Below are positions 46,165 through 55,912 of a DNA stretch of 64,000 nucleotides, one piece after another. Origin of the DNA: Alistipes sp. CAG:514 (lineage in GTDB: Bacteria > Bacteroidota > Bacteroidia > Bacteroidales > UBA932); the NCBI GenBank assembly GCA_000431015.1, contig HF986039.1, positions 27,588-91,587 on the forward strand, read 5' to 3'. How positions within the stretch are numbered: position 1 is the stretch's first letter; every line of letters starts with the position of its first letter. The translations under genes were made by a program, and so were the position numbers. The notes below the pieces were generated by a model, which saw only the letters and a list, made by a program, of their open reading frames with translations, searched no databases and was not told the origin of the DNA.

Positions 46165-49100
46165 ATGAAAATGTATCATTCAATACTACTCTCGGCCCTT
46201 GTGCTTCTCTCTGCGGCGGCATCCTGCAAGGAGAAGCAGGAGCCGACTCCTGAGCCGGAACCGGAAGTGAATGCCGCCACATTCACGGCCACGCTTGACG
46301 CTTCCGCGGCCACACCGTTCAAGACATCCTGGACGGACGGTGACGCTATTCGTCTCATCGGAGTCAAGGACGGCCAATCCACATCCGAGACCATCACCGC
46401 CTCATCCGTGTCTTCGGCAAGCGCTACCTTCACATCGAAAGGAAGCATCAAGGAAGATTGCGATGAATATTACGCGTTCATTGCGGAGACCGGTGTCAGC
46501 GGATGTGATCCCGCTTCCTCTTGGACAGTCTCGTCATCGACCTCGTCAACCCGTTCAATCGCCGTGGCAAAGTGCGGCAAAGGCTCTTCAACCTTGAGCT
46601 TCAGGAATATATTCTCGTTCCTTAAGGTTGAGGTCTCCGACGCTTCTGTCAAGTCCATCGAACTGAAAGGCAACAACGAGGAAGATCTGAACTACGATGT
46701 CACGGTCTCGACTTCCGACTATTCCGTTTCCTTGGCCTCAAAACCTACGTTCGAGGCACAGAAAGTCATCAAGGTCAATGTCGGCGGGTCTGGAGACTGC
46801 TACATCAGCCTTGTGCCGGGAACCGTACTTGGACAGGGTTACACCGTCACCGCCTATGACGCTTCGGGCAAGGTTGTCAGCAAGTCTGTCTATTCCGACA
46901 AGCTCACAGTCCCGAATGGAAAAGTCATGGCAGCCGGAGAGCTTCAGCCGGAATCGGTTGAGTTCACCGCCTCGTTTGAGGACACTACGATTCCGGAATT
47001 CAAATCCACTTGGACAGACGGTGATGTGATAGAGGTCGCTTGTCTCGATGGCGAAACACTTGTAACAGAAACCATCAAGGCCACAGACATATCATCTGAC
47101 GGGCGTACCGCCAAGTTTGTTTCCAACGGTACTCTTCCTGCCGGAGCCTCCGGTTATTATGCAATGATTCCTGGCACGGGAATAGACGGCTGCCAGAAAG
47201 CCAACTGGTCAACCAGCAACCTTGACGGCAACACCATTGAGAAGCCGACTGTCACCGTGGCAAGCTGCGCGGACGGTTCCGGCACGCTTGCCTTCAAGAA
47301 CATATTCTCGCTCCTCGCTTTCAAGGTTGACGAGCCTGCCTCTTCATACGTGGTGCTCGAAGGCAACAATTCTGAAAGGATCAGCAAGAATATGCTTGTG
47401 TCTTTCTCCAGTCAGAATGTCAACGGCAACACAACCCCCGCGTTTGAGTCCACGACATCCCTGAAGAAGACCATCGAACCGGATAAGACCTATTGGTTCG
47501 GGCTTTACCCTGGACTTAAACTCTCAAAGGGATATACCTTGAGGGTTTACAACAGCGCCGGAAAGGAGATCGGCTACTCCAAGAATAATTCTTCGCTTAC
47601 AGTGGAGAAAGGGAAGATCTACAACGCCGCCAAGTTCGTCATAACAAAACCGACGGACAAGACAAAGAACTTTGACGCAAGCAACATTGTCCTTTCGCTT
47701 GGTGTGGTCAGCGATGTGCACGTCAACCAGCAGGCACAGGCGAACAAATGGAAGTCCGCTCTCCAGCAGTTCAAGGCCAAGGCTCTTGAGAACGATTCCA
47801 ACGGAATGGCCGGAGTCCTTGTGGTAGGTGACCTGATTGATCAGCCGAGCAACAATCAGTTGAGCCTGTTCAGATCGACCCTCGAATCAGAGATTGACGT
47901 GAAGAAGACTCCGATGATCTACACAATTGGTAATCACGATGTCCCTCGATATGCCTGGGCCTCCACAATGGTCTCGGATGTCGCTTATATGAGGAATATG
48001 TTCGGAAACGATTATTTCCAGACAGACCAGGATCAGGAGATGAGGACAAAGTACGAGGCACGTCACTGCGTAATCGGGGATTATCACATCCTGTGCGTTT
48101 CTCCGAACGGAGACCAGCCGATTGTCTATGACCCGACGGTCGTCACTTGGCTTGACAACCAGTTGGCCGCCATCACCTCGGCCGAGCCTGAGAAATATGT
48201 CATCGTGATCACCCATCCGATGATCAAGAACACCGTCTATGGTAGCCGTCTCGGTGAGGAGGGTGGAATATGGGACTCCACACTTTCGCATTACTGGGCG
48301 ACCGATGCGTTGACGCCGGTACTGAGGAAATATCCTCAGGCGATTGTGTTCGGAGGCCACCTCCATTTCCCTCTGAACGACCCTCGCAGTGTATGGCAGG
48401 GCGATTTCTCCGTCTTCGGATGCGCCTCTGTACGTTATATGGCGCTTGAGAACGGCAAGTACGAGGATATGTCCAGCGCCACCGTGATGAAGGACTGCAA
48501 CGACTTCTCGCAGGGCAACCTGCTCCAGTTCGACGCCAGCGGCAACATGCGTGTGCTGAGGATGGACTTCTACAACAAAGATGTCATCGGGGAACCTATC
48601 GTGTCCTCTTATCCGACATCCGACAAGGGGCACCTGACGAAATACAATCACACGACACTCAGCCTTGCCAACGCGGCTCCGTCACTGTCAACGTTAAACG
48701 TTGATGTTACAGATGGAATCGCCACGGCTAAGTGGGCCGCCGGCACGGATGACGAGTTCGTGCATCATTACGTGCTCACCCTCAAGAAGGGTGGCGCTGT
48801 CGTGACGACCATGAAGATCCTCGCCGACTTCTACAAGAGCGCCAAGACCTCCGGGATGAGGAAGGAGTGGACCCGCTCACTCGGCAACGTCACGGATGGG
48901 ACTTACGAGCTGACCCTTGAGGCTTTCGACTCTTGGGACGCAGCCGCGAAACCGCTCAAGAAGACTTTTCAGGTTGGTTCTACATCCAACAGTCTTTGGA
49001 CAAATGATGAGGCTGGAAGCAAGTCTGTCTCCGGAGGCAGCGGCAACGCTTCGGAAGATTGGCTGACATATTCCAATGGCACGCTCTCTTGGACCGCCAA

Positions 49101-49833
49101 CACCACCGGCAAGCCAAGAACGGCGAAGGTCACCCTCCCGGACGGCACGGCATATTCTGTGACCCAGATTTCGGTGGAGGATTTCAAAGGAGAATATTCA
49201 TTGACTTCCAAGATGTTCAACAACGAAGGCTCCAAGGCTGTGGCGACGGATAAGAAAGTTATTGATGTAACAATTGGAGGTGCGCTGAAAGGGGAAACGT
49301 TGAAGGATGGCACAGGAGCCTCCCATACGAACAATCTCGGAATTGACGGTCTGTACCATAAGGGATTGATAGCCGAGGCTGCTGTGGAGATTGACTATGA
49401 AGCCAAATCTGTCCGTTTCGGTGTGTTCACAGATGCGCGCAAGGCTCAGAAAGATCCGTCTCCGGTTGATGCCTCCGCGCCTTATGTCGCATTCCTTCCG
49501 GAGATGTGCAAGACATGGACTCCTGGCAGTTTCAAGGCTCCTTGGTACTTCAACACGCCTGACCTTGGTGATCCTGACTACGAATGGATCTGGTTTGATG
49601 TGAATTCCAGCTTCACGACATTCAGTTACACGCCGGCAAAAGCCCAGACCTTGTCAACAAGCAATCCTAAGGGCTATGGCCCGTACATCATCGGGATTTC
49701 TGTCGTGTCGTTCAAGGCTGAGGATGTGACTGCGGCCAACTCCAAGTTTGGCAGCAATCTGACAGGCTACAACTATGTTTACCAATTTAATGTTGACAAC
49801 GGCAACATTGGGGTCGTATTCAACAGGAAATGA
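46165..49833 (+). CDS. Giant surface lipoprotein: two fimbrillin-like repeats, calcineurin-like phosphoesterase, Fn3-like and shared C-terminal module
   Basis: A 1222-residue lipoprotein (lipobox SAAASC). Two homologous fimbrillin-like repeats come first (about 37-260 and 265-510), each with SWTDGD/STWTDGD, YYAFIAETG/YYAMIPGTG and SFRNIFSFL/AFKNIFSLL. A metallophosphoesterase domain (about 515-800) has all metal-site motifs: SDVH, VVGDLID, GNHD, VITHP and GGHLH. An Fn3-like segment follows (about 830-930). The last 270 residues are a BACON-like strand set plus a beta-rich domain that recurs in the protein at 53874-55619. The enzyme half may hydrolyse phosphomono- or diesters at the cell surface; substrate is unknown. 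Eleven bases follow the DUF4998 gene. Confidence 0.8.
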   Translation: MKMYHSILLSALVLLSAAASCKEKQEPTPEPEPEVNAATFTATLDASAATPFKTSWTDGDAIRLIGVKDGQSTSETITASSVSSASATFTSKGSIKEDCDEYYAFIAETGVSGCDPASSWTVSSSTSSTRSIAVAKCGKGSSTLSFRNIFSFLKVEVSDASVKSIELKGNNEEDLNYDVTVSTSDYSVSLASKPTFEAQKVIKVNVGGSGDCYISLVPGTVLGQGYTVTAYDASGKVVSKSVYSDKLTVPNGKVMAAGELQPESVEFTASFEDTTIPEFKSTWTDGDVIEVACLDGETLVTETIKATDISSDGRTAKFVSNGTLPAGASGYYAMIPGTGIDGCQKANWSTSNLDGNTIEKPTVTVASCADGSGTLAFKNIFSLLAFKVDEPASSYVVLEGNNSERISKNMLVSFSSQNVNGNTTPAFESTTSLKKTIEPDKTYWFGLYPGLKLSKGYTLRVYNSAGKEIGYSKNNSSLTVEKGKIYNAAKFVITKPTDKTKNFDASNIVLSLGVVSDVHVNQQAQANKWKSALQQFKAKALENDSNGMAGVLVVGDLIDQPSNNQLSLFRSTLESEIDVKKTPMIYTIGNHDVPRYAWASTMVSDVAYMRNMFGNDYFQTDQDQEMRTKYEARHCVIGDYHILCVSPNGDQPIVYDPTVVTWLDNQLAAITSAEPEKYVIVITHPMIKNTVYGSRLGEEGGIWDSTLSHYWATDALTPVLRKYPQAIVFGGHLHFPLNDPRSVWQGDFSVFGCASVRYMALENGKYEDMSSATVMKDCNDFSQGNLLQFDASGNMRVLRMDFYNKDVIGEPIVSSYPTSDKGHLTKYNHTTLSLANAAPSLSTLNVDVTDGIATAKWAAGTDDEFVHHYVLTLKKGGAVVTTMKILADFYKSAKTSGMRKEWTRSLGNVTDGTYELTLEAFDSWDAAAKPLKKTFQVGSTSNSLWTNDEAGSKSVSGGSGNASEDWLTYSNGTLSWTANTTGKPRTAKVTLPDGTAYSVTQISVEDFKGEYSLTSKMFNNEGSKAVATDKKVIDVTIGGALKGETLKDGTGASHTNNLGIDGLYHKGLIAEAAVEIDYEAKSVRFGVFTDARKAQKDPSPVDASAPYVAFLPEMCKTWTPGSFKAPWYFNTPDLGDPDYEWIWFDVNSSFTTFSYTPAKAQTLSTSNPKGYGPYIIGISVVSFKAEDVTAANSKFGSNLTGYNYVYQFNVDNGNIGVVFNRK

Positions 49834-49875
49834 TATTCAGAAAACATTAATCTCTAATCACAAATTTTATTCACA

Positions 49876-51111
49876 ATGAAATCACACTTGTTAACACTGA
49901 CCGCAGCGGTTCTCGCGATTTTCGCGTTTTCCTCATGCAAAAAGGATCCCGGCTACGGCGATCCTGCAGTTAAGGTTAATCCGGGTGAGCTGAATTTCAA
50001 GGTGGACGGAGGTTCCGAGACAGTGAACCTCACCGCCACGGTCGAATGGACCGTTGAGAACTCGGCGTCCTGGGTTAAGGTTGAACCAATGGCGGGAGAT
50101 CCTTCCAAGGAACTCCAGCCTGTGAAAGTCACCGTCTCAAAGAACGAGGATGTGGAACGCACCGCCACCGTCACATTCAAGCAGACCGACGGTGCCCTCA
50201 CCGCGAAACTCACCATCAATCAGGAAGCATATATCCCTGAGGTACAAACCATCGACGTTTCGTCGATGAGCAAGTTGGCGAACATCTACAAATACCAGCG
50301 CTTCCAGCTCACCGGAGTTGTGAAGAGCCTCAAGTCCGATGGCTCGTTCAACCTCGTTGACGGCACCGGCTCCGTTCAGGTCGCAGGTCTCAGTGCCTCT
50401 GAGGTCGCTTACGGCACCCAGGGCGGCAAGCTTGACAATGTCAAGGAGCGCGGCACAGTCACGATCATCGGTTACTATGAGGGCGGCAAGTTTGTCTATG
50501 CCTACCTTGTGAAGTATGAGGAATATTCAGAGCCAAGCCCTGACACGGCCGCTACGAAGGCATTCCCTTACACCGCCGACTACAAAACCGCCGAGAACGG
50601 GGTGGTTGTCAACAATGCGATATTCCCTTATGCGTTTGACGCACTTTGGTCTTGGAGCGCCTCGACAGGTTGGAGAGCTTCCGGCTACAAGAACGCCGAC
50701 TACACAACCGAGGCCACTCTCTACACAGAGAAGATTGACCTGAAGAACGCCGAGAAGCCTATCCTTGTGTTCGATCACATTGTCAGAGATTTCGCCGGCA
50801 TCGAGCTTGCAAAAGAGCAGACTTCCCTTTGGGTAAGAAAGGATGGAGGCAGTTGGAATCAGATAGCCATCATATTCTCCTATCCTGATGAACTCGGTTC
50901 AGAGGTGATGACTTCCGAGGAGATCAAACTTGACTCTTACATTGGTTCTGTAATCCAGATCGCTTTCAAGTATGTCAGCGACGAGAGCAAGAAGGCCGGT
51001 ACCTGGCAGATCCTCAAGGTTGAGGTCAAGAAGAGCGAGGAGCCAACCCAGCCGGACAACTCATCCGGTACAGAGGACTATGACAAACCGGGTTGGGACT
51101 GGAACAAGTAA
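49876..51111 (+). CDS. BACON lipoprotein with OB-fold-like and adhesin-like segments
   Basis: A 411-residue lipoprotein (lipobox FAFSSC). A BACON domain (about 30-120) reads EWTVENSASWVKVEPMAGD and ends LTINQEA. An OB-fold-like segment follows (about 125-215: FQLTGVVKSLKSDGSFNLV, GTVTIIGYYEGGKFV), as in DUF5689-like nucleic-acid-binding folds. The C-terminal beta-sandwich (about 230-385; PILVFDHIVRDFAG, WQILKVEV) resembles DUF5017/choice-of-anchor domains. The ligand is unknown. It shares the BACON+OB plan with the gene at 59757. Confidence 0.7.
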   Translation: MKSHLLTLTAAVLAIFAFSSCKKDPGYGDPAVKVNPGELNFKVDGGSETVNLTATVEWTVENSASWVKVEPMAGDPSKELQPVKVTVSKNEDVERTATVTFKQTDGALTAKLTINQEAYIPEVQTIDVSSMSKLANIYKYQRFQLTGVVKSLKSDGSFNLVDGTGSVQVAGLSASEVAYGTQGGKLDNVKERGTVTIIGYYEGGKFVYAYLVKYEEYSEPSPDTAATKAFPYTADYKTAENGVVVNNAIFPYAFDALWSWSASTGWRASGYKNADYTTEATLYTEKIDLKNAEKPILVFDHIVRDFAGIELAKEQTSLWVRKDGGSWNQIAIIFSYPDELGSEVMTSEEIKLDSYIGSVIQIAFKYVSDESKKAGTWQILKVEVKKSEEPTQPDNSSGTEDYDKPGWDWNK

Positions 51112-51129
51112 TCCTTAATTGAATACAAG

Positions 51130-53856
51130 ATGAAAAAGACTATAAAAATGCTTTTCGTGGCCGCTCTTGCGATAGCTTCAGCGGCTTGCGCCCGTGAAGA
51201 GGTTCTCGATGGCGGGCAGACCAGAGGAGAGCTCAGGACTTTCACCTGCTCCTTTGACGAGGAGACCCAGACAAAGACCGACATCACCAAGCAGGGTAAG
51301 ACAGTCTGGTCAGAGGGTGACAAGATTTTCGTCACCAACGGAACAGAATCAGACACCCTTACGGTTGACTCCAAGTTCGCCGGTCAGAGATATTTCGAGT
51401 TCAGCACCACTCTTGAGGGTAAGATATATGTTGTCTATCCTTGCACCGCCGCCAAAGAAGTCAAGGACGGGAAGTTCACTCTTGAGGTTCCGAGCAACCA
51501 AAATGGATTGTTCGGCAGTGCCAATATCGCTTGCGCCGTCGCCGAAGACCGCTATGTGAAGATGAAGAACGTCACGTCAGTCCTTCGCTTCAAGGTTTCA
51601 GCCGATGCCGCAGCTGCGGTGAAGGTTGTGTCTATCAACTCTGTGAACAACAAGGTTTCCGGACTTTTCAGTGTTGACATGACATCAGGTTCTCCTGTAG
51701 TCAGCACAATCGAGGGTAACACATATTCATCAGATGTCACTGTCGCTGTCGATGGAAACAATGGTAACGCTTTCTATGCCACCGTCATTCCTGGAACTTA
51801 CACGGCAGGTTTCACTATGACCGCCGTTACACTTGACCCTCACAACGCCAGTGAGAGTAAATCCACGGTTTCCGACAAGGAACTGGCTGTCAATGCCTAC
51901 TATGATCTCGGAACTATCGGTGATGCTCTTAAGCCACTTGCCGGAGAAGGCACACAGGGTAACCCTTGGCAGATCTCCAGCCTTGCTGACTTCCTTGCTT
52001 TCGCTTATTATGTGAACGACGGTAACAATATGAAGGATCAGTATGTGAGACTGATGGAGAACATCAAGAATGTAACCACTCCTGTCGGTTACTACGATGC
52101 CTCCATCAATGTCAAGAAGCAGTTCATCGGTGATTTTGACGGTAACGGCAAGACCGTAAGCCTCAACATCAACCAGACAGCCAGAAAATCCTGCGGACTC
52201 TTCGGAGCCATCGCCGAGGGCGCCAACATCCACGATGTTACTGTAGAGGGTACTGTCAATTCAACATTTGATGACGCTGCCGGTGTCTGCGGTCTCGTCA
52301 ATGCGGATAACGGTGCTAAGATCACCAATTGCGTCAACAAGGCTAATGTGACATCAACAAGCAGCTATGTCGGAGGCATCGCCGGTTGGGTGGATTCCAA
52401 ATCTAACTTCGCTATTGATAATTGCTCAAACGAGGGAAACATCAAGGGTGGCCGTTCTGTAGGAGGTATTTGCGGTTCTGTCAGGACAGGAAACATCACC
52501 AATTCAAAGAATTCCGGAGCGGTTGAAGCCACTTTGACCAACAATAATATTTCTGACAAGGGCGTTGATTTAAATGGAGTCGGCGGTATCGTCGGCTTTG
52601 CGAATGGCTCTTTTGTAAGCCGTTGCTCCAACTCAGGGACTGTCACTTGTGTCAACAAGGGTGGCGGTATCCTCGGACACGGAAGCTGGTTCACTGTCTC
52701 CTATTGCTCGAACACTGGTACTGTCTCAAGTAACGGATTCGGAGTCAATGGTGGTATTGTCGGATCCGCATGGGACAATGCAAACATCCTGAATTGCCAG
52801 AACGATGGTGAGGTCAATGGCACATTCAAATCTGGTTGGACCGGCGGTATTGTCGGTTCTGCAAGGTCGGCCAGCAAGACAGGAAAAAGAGTCATCGCGA
52901 TCAAGAATTGTGTGAACAACGGTAAGGTCAATGTCGCCGGTACCGAGGGCAGCACCCAGGGTGTAGGTGGTATTGTAGGCCATACCTGGTCTTACTCAAA
53001 TGCGCCGAACAGGGTTGAGATTTACTATTGTACAAATAATGGTGAAGTCACTGTGACCGGTAAGGAAGGTGGTTCCGTAGCGCAGTCTGGTATTTATGTA
53101 GGTGGTATTGTAGGTCAGTCCTATGATAATAACAATTGGACACAGATTCCGATTTACACTTGTCTCAATACTGGTAAAATTCACGGTGGTCAGTTTGTGG
53201 GAGGTATCTTAGGCTGTTTTGACGGACGAGCCACAAAGTCTCGCACTGACATCAACAATTGTGAGAATCGTGGTGAGATCATCACTAATTCAGACCGCGC
53301 CGGTGGTATTCTTGGCGGCGGACGCACCAATCAGACAGTAGGTGGTTGCGGATCTCGTCTTGACAATTGCCTGAATACAGGTGCTGTCAAATATGCGAAT
53401 GCCGAAACAGCAAAACCTTTAGTAGGAGGAATAGCAGGTGCATTCAGTGGTGGACGTATCTACAATTGCTACACAAGTGGAACCGTTACACCTGTTTCTG
53501 GTTCACCTGTAGAGAATGTAGAACTCACTTTAGGTGCAATTGCAGGTAAGTCTTTGAATGCCAACGCTGAATGCTCATATTCATACTATCTTGAAGGTGT
53601 GGCCGCGAATGCGATTGGCACGGAGTCAGCCAGAAAGGTTACAGAAGGTACAGTCTGCTCAGCGACCGCTGAAGGTGTCTTGGCTGCTGCGGTTAAGGTT
53701 AATAACGTAAGTTGCACCAATGTTGTTGATGCTCTTAACGCTATGTGGCCGACAAACGACTTCTATTATGATTGGACCACTGGACCTAAATACTCTCTTA
53801 CCGGCAAGGTCAGCATCGGCGACGGCCTTGACCTTGGCAACGGTGGTAAACTTTAA
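51130..53856 (+). CDS. Fimbrillin-like lipoprotein with about eleven GLUG repeats
   Basis: A 908-residue surface protein. The signal ends in ASAAC (Cys about residue 21). A fimbrillin-like N-terminal domain (about 35-270) with TVWSEGDKIFVTNG is followed by a repeat region (about 275-800) in which GGI[V/A/L/C]G occurs eleven times, each unit having an N.C.N.G.V-type turn (for example NNCENRGEI). This is the GLUG family, a parallel beta-helix or solenoid found in bacterial adhesins and proteases. No catalytic site is seen, so adhesion or matrix binding is likely. The last 100 residues are unassigned. Confidence 0.8.
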   Translation: MKKTIKMLFVAALAIASAACAREEVLDGGQTRGELRTFTCSFDEETQTKTDITKQGKTVWSEGDKIFVTNGTESDTLTVDSKFAGQRYFEFSTTLEGKIYVVYPCTAAKEVKDGKFTLEVPSNQNGLFGSANIACAVAEDRYVKMKNVTSVLRFKVSADAAAAVKVVSINSVNNKVSGLFSVDMTSGSPVVSTIEGNTYSSDVTVAVDGNNGNAFYATVIPGTYTAGFTMTAVTLDPHNASESKSTVSDKELAVNAYYDLGTIGDALKPLAGEGTQGNPWQISSLADFLAFAYYVNDGNNMKDQYVRLMENIKNVTTPVGYYDASINVKKQFIGDFDGNGKTVSLNINQTARKSCGLFGAIAEGANIHDVTVEGTVNSTFDDAAGVCGLVNADNGAKITNCVNKANVTSTSSYVGGIAGWVDSKSNFAIDNCSNEGNIKGGRSVGGICGSVRTGNITNSKNSGAVEATLTNNNISDKGVDLNGVGGIVGFANGSFVSRCSNSGTVTCVNKGGGILGHGSWFTVSYCSNTGTVSSNGFGVNGGIVGSAWDNANILNCQNDGEVNGTFKSGWTGGIVGSARSASKTGKRVIAIKNCVNNGKVNVAGTEGSTQGVGGIVGHTWSYSNAPNRVEIYYCTNNGEVTVTGKEGGSVAQSGIYVGGIVGQSYDNNNWTQIPIYTCLNTGKIHGGQFVGGILGCFDGRATKSRTDINNCENRGEIITNSDRAGGILGGGRTNQTVGGCGSRLDNCLNTGAVKYANAETAKPLVGGIAGAFSGGRIYNCYTSGTVTPVSGSPVENVELTLGAIAGKSLNANAECSYSYYLEGVAANAIGTESARKVTEGTVCSATAEGVLAAAVKVNNVSCTNVVDALNAMWPTNDFYYDWTTGPKYSLTGKVSIGDGLDLGNGGKL

Positions 53857-53873
53857 TCTTGGAGGATAATACT

Positions 53874-55619
53874 ATGTACAAGAAAATATTGACAATATTC
53901 GCTCTCGCCGCTTCGCTTCTCGCCTGCAACAAGGTTGAGAACGAGGTCGTGGCTCCTGAGAACGGTGCGAAGACATTGACGATCACCGCCACTATCGGGG
54001 ATCCTGACACCCGCCTTTCATATTCAGAGGCGACGGACGGCAGCTACAAGGCAAGTTTCAACAACGACGATGTGGTTTGGGCATACTTCGCCAAGGCTGA
54101 CAATTCGGTAGCCGGTCCGGTGACGAAACTTGCCATCGATCCGAAATCTATCTCTTTTGACGGTAAGACGGCTTGCTTCCGCCAGCCCGCTGTGTCCATC
54201 CCTGAAGGCTCCACAAAGATCATCGCTTATCTTGCGAACACCGCCAACACCACGAACTTCGATGGTGGTGACGACATTGTGTCCGACATCAGCTCACAGG
54301 CCAACCTCACCGCAGCCCTGAACAATCAGGTCATCTACGGAGCCGTTGACTTCAAGGATCTGACCTCCACTAACCCTGACGCCCTTGCGGCCAGCATTCC
54401 TTTCTCCTACAAGACAAGTCTGCTGAAGTTCAGCCTCGCTCTTCCGGAAGGGACCGAGGTTGACCCGAAGGCCGCTGTCTCTGTAACACTGTCCAACGGC
54501 AAGATCCACAATAAACTCCACATCTCCGGTGGCGTTCTCGGCGCCAAGAGTGAGGAGGGCGATCTGAATCTTGGTGCGACTGTAGCCAACGGTGTTGTCA
54601 CCGCCTACGCCGCTGTCTGGGCCGCCGACGATCTGAACTCAAAGATATTCGTGACCATTGATAAGGACTCTTTCCTCGCTGACTTTAAGCCTTCTGCGAC
54701 AATTGCCGCAGGAAAGGCCTACACTGTGGAAAGAGCTGTGACAAAGGTGTCCATGGAAACCAAGTGGATCGCTGATGAGGCCGGTTCTGTTGAATTCCCT
54801 AACGGTGGCGCCGCCGCTGTCACTGAAGGCTTCCTCTCTTACGCGGATGGGAAGATTTCCTGGACCAAGAACGAGACAGGCAAACCTCGTTCCGCCAAGC
54901 TCGTCTTCGCCAACGGCTCTACTTTTGAGGTGCTTCAGATCGGTCCTGCTGACTTCAAGGGCAACTATAGCCTTTGGTCAAAGAGGTTTGGTACAGCCAC
55001 CTCTCCTTATGCGTCTTCTGATAATTCGGCGGCTGTCGAGACTGCTGGTATTGTGTTTGGAGAGCCGTTGAAGGGTGAGACACTTCAGGATGTTGATGGC
55101 AAGACCTACACTAATCAGATAGGTGTCAAAGGCTTGTACTATGACGGAATTATGGATGCTACTGTGGCGATTGACTACGAGGCTATGACGGCTCGTGTCG
55201 GAATGTTCCTTGACGCAAGATCCACAGCTGGTCAGCTTCATAACAGCGGTAAACTTGCGGATTATCCGTATGTTTGCTTCCTGCCAGGTATGGGTACAAC
55301 TACTCCAAAATCACTTTGGGCCGAACCTTGGAACTTTGTTCAGCCGGATCTTTCAACGACCGACACAGCTGACTACACTTGGCTCTGGTTCACTGTAAGC
55401 AGTGACTTCACCACTTTGAATTACTCGCCTAACTCTTCGGCTGGTCTTCAGTATCTTAACACTGATGCTAAGAAAACCGCTAATGCGATTTGTGCGATCA
55501 CTGTGGCCGTGTCCAAGTCAGCTGACATCAGCTCTGCGAATGTCCGTACGAACTGGGATGCTGTTTATCAGGGCAACAAGTTCAACAATAACGATGGCAT
55601 TACTTTCATCAAGAAGTAG
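53874..55619 (+). CDS. Fimbrillin-like lipoprotein with the same C-terminal module as the phosphoesterase protein
   Basis: A 581-residue lipoprotein (MYKKILTIFALAASLLAC; Cys about residue 18). A GGAGGA sequence 7 bases before the ATG at 53874 supports this start rather than the in-frame codon at 53859. The N-terminal half (about 35-290) is fimbrillin-like (NDDVVWAYFAKADN). From about residue 295 it matches the C-terminus of the protein at 46165-49833: WTKNETGKPRSAKL against WTANTTGKPRTAKV, then DFKGNYSL/DFKGEYSL, GLYYDGI/GLYHKGL, DYEAMTARVGMFLDAR/DYEAKSVRFGVFTDAR. It ends the operon; a terminator follows. Confidence 0.75.
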   Translation: MYKKILTIFALAASLLACNKVENEVVAPENGAKTLTITATIGDPDTRLSYSEATDGSYKASFNNDDVVWAYFAKADNSVAGPVTKLAIDPKSISFDGKTACFRQPAVSIPEGSTKIIAYLANTANTTNFDGGDDIVSDISSQANLTAALNNQVIYGAVDFKDLTSTNPDALAASIPFSYKTSLLKFSLALPEGTEVDPKAAVSVTLSNGKIHNKLHISGGVLGAKSEEGDLNLGATVANGVVTAYAAVWAADDLNSKIFVTIDKDSFLADFKPSATIAAGKAYTVERAVTKVSMETKWIADEAGSVEFPNGGAAAVTEGFLSYADGKISWTKNETGKPRSAKLVFANGSTFEVLQIGPADFKGNYSLWSKRFGTATSPYASSDNSAAVETAGIVFGEPLKGETLQDVDGKTYTNQIGVKGLYYDGIMDATVAIDYEAMTARVGMFLDARSTAGQLHNSGKLADYPYVCFLPGMGTTTPKSLWAEPWNFVQPDLSTTDTADYTWLWFTVSSDFTTLNYSPNSSAGLQYLNTDAKKTANAICAITVAVSKSADISSANVRTNWDAVYQGNKFNNNDGITFIKK

Positions 55620-55680
55620 TTATGAATATGCCAGTGTCCCTCTCCTGAAAAGGAAGTGACCCCTTGGCGTCCCTTTCCCA

Positions 55681-55716
55681 ATCCGGGCGACCTCCCCACA
55701 GGCCACCCGGATTTTT
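55681..55716 (+). terminator. Rho-independent terminator of the 38.5-55.6 kb gene run
   Basis: ATCCGGGCGACC pairs with GGCCACCCGGAT (two mismatches), loop TCCCCACA, followed by TTTTTC. It lies 61 bases after the last stop. Confidence 0.85.
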
Positions 55717-55730
55717 CTGTAAAGCACCAC

Positions 55731-55763
55731 CCTGTCGAAGTTCCCTCAGGCGCTAAGCGTAAG
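55731..55763. repeat. REP-like remnant upstream of the MNT gene
   Basis: CCTGTCGAAGTTCCCTCAGG has the palindromic ends CCTG/CAGG and the TGTCGAAG core seen near 34475. GCGCTAAGCG follows. Probably decayed intergenic repeat. Confidence 0.4.
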
Positions 55764-55875
55764 CATTCGATAGCCTATATGTGTTTATTGCAAATAATAA
55801 CATTTTAATGGAAATATCAAAATTCTTTTTACCTGTTAATATGCCGACATCATCTATCGTCCATCAGTTCACGGA

Positions 55876-55907
55876 TTTGTAATATTCATTGAAAATCATT
55901 TTCTTTG
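55876..55907 (+). promoter_or_regulatory. Promoter of the MNT-HEPN pair
   Basis: TTTG (55876-55879), 20 bases, TTTCTTTG (55900-55907), one base off TAnnTTTG. The ATG at 55913 starts 6 bases after it, so the leader is nearly absent. The promoter rules out a start at 55889. Confidence 0.55.
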
Positions 55908-55912
55908 CAGTT

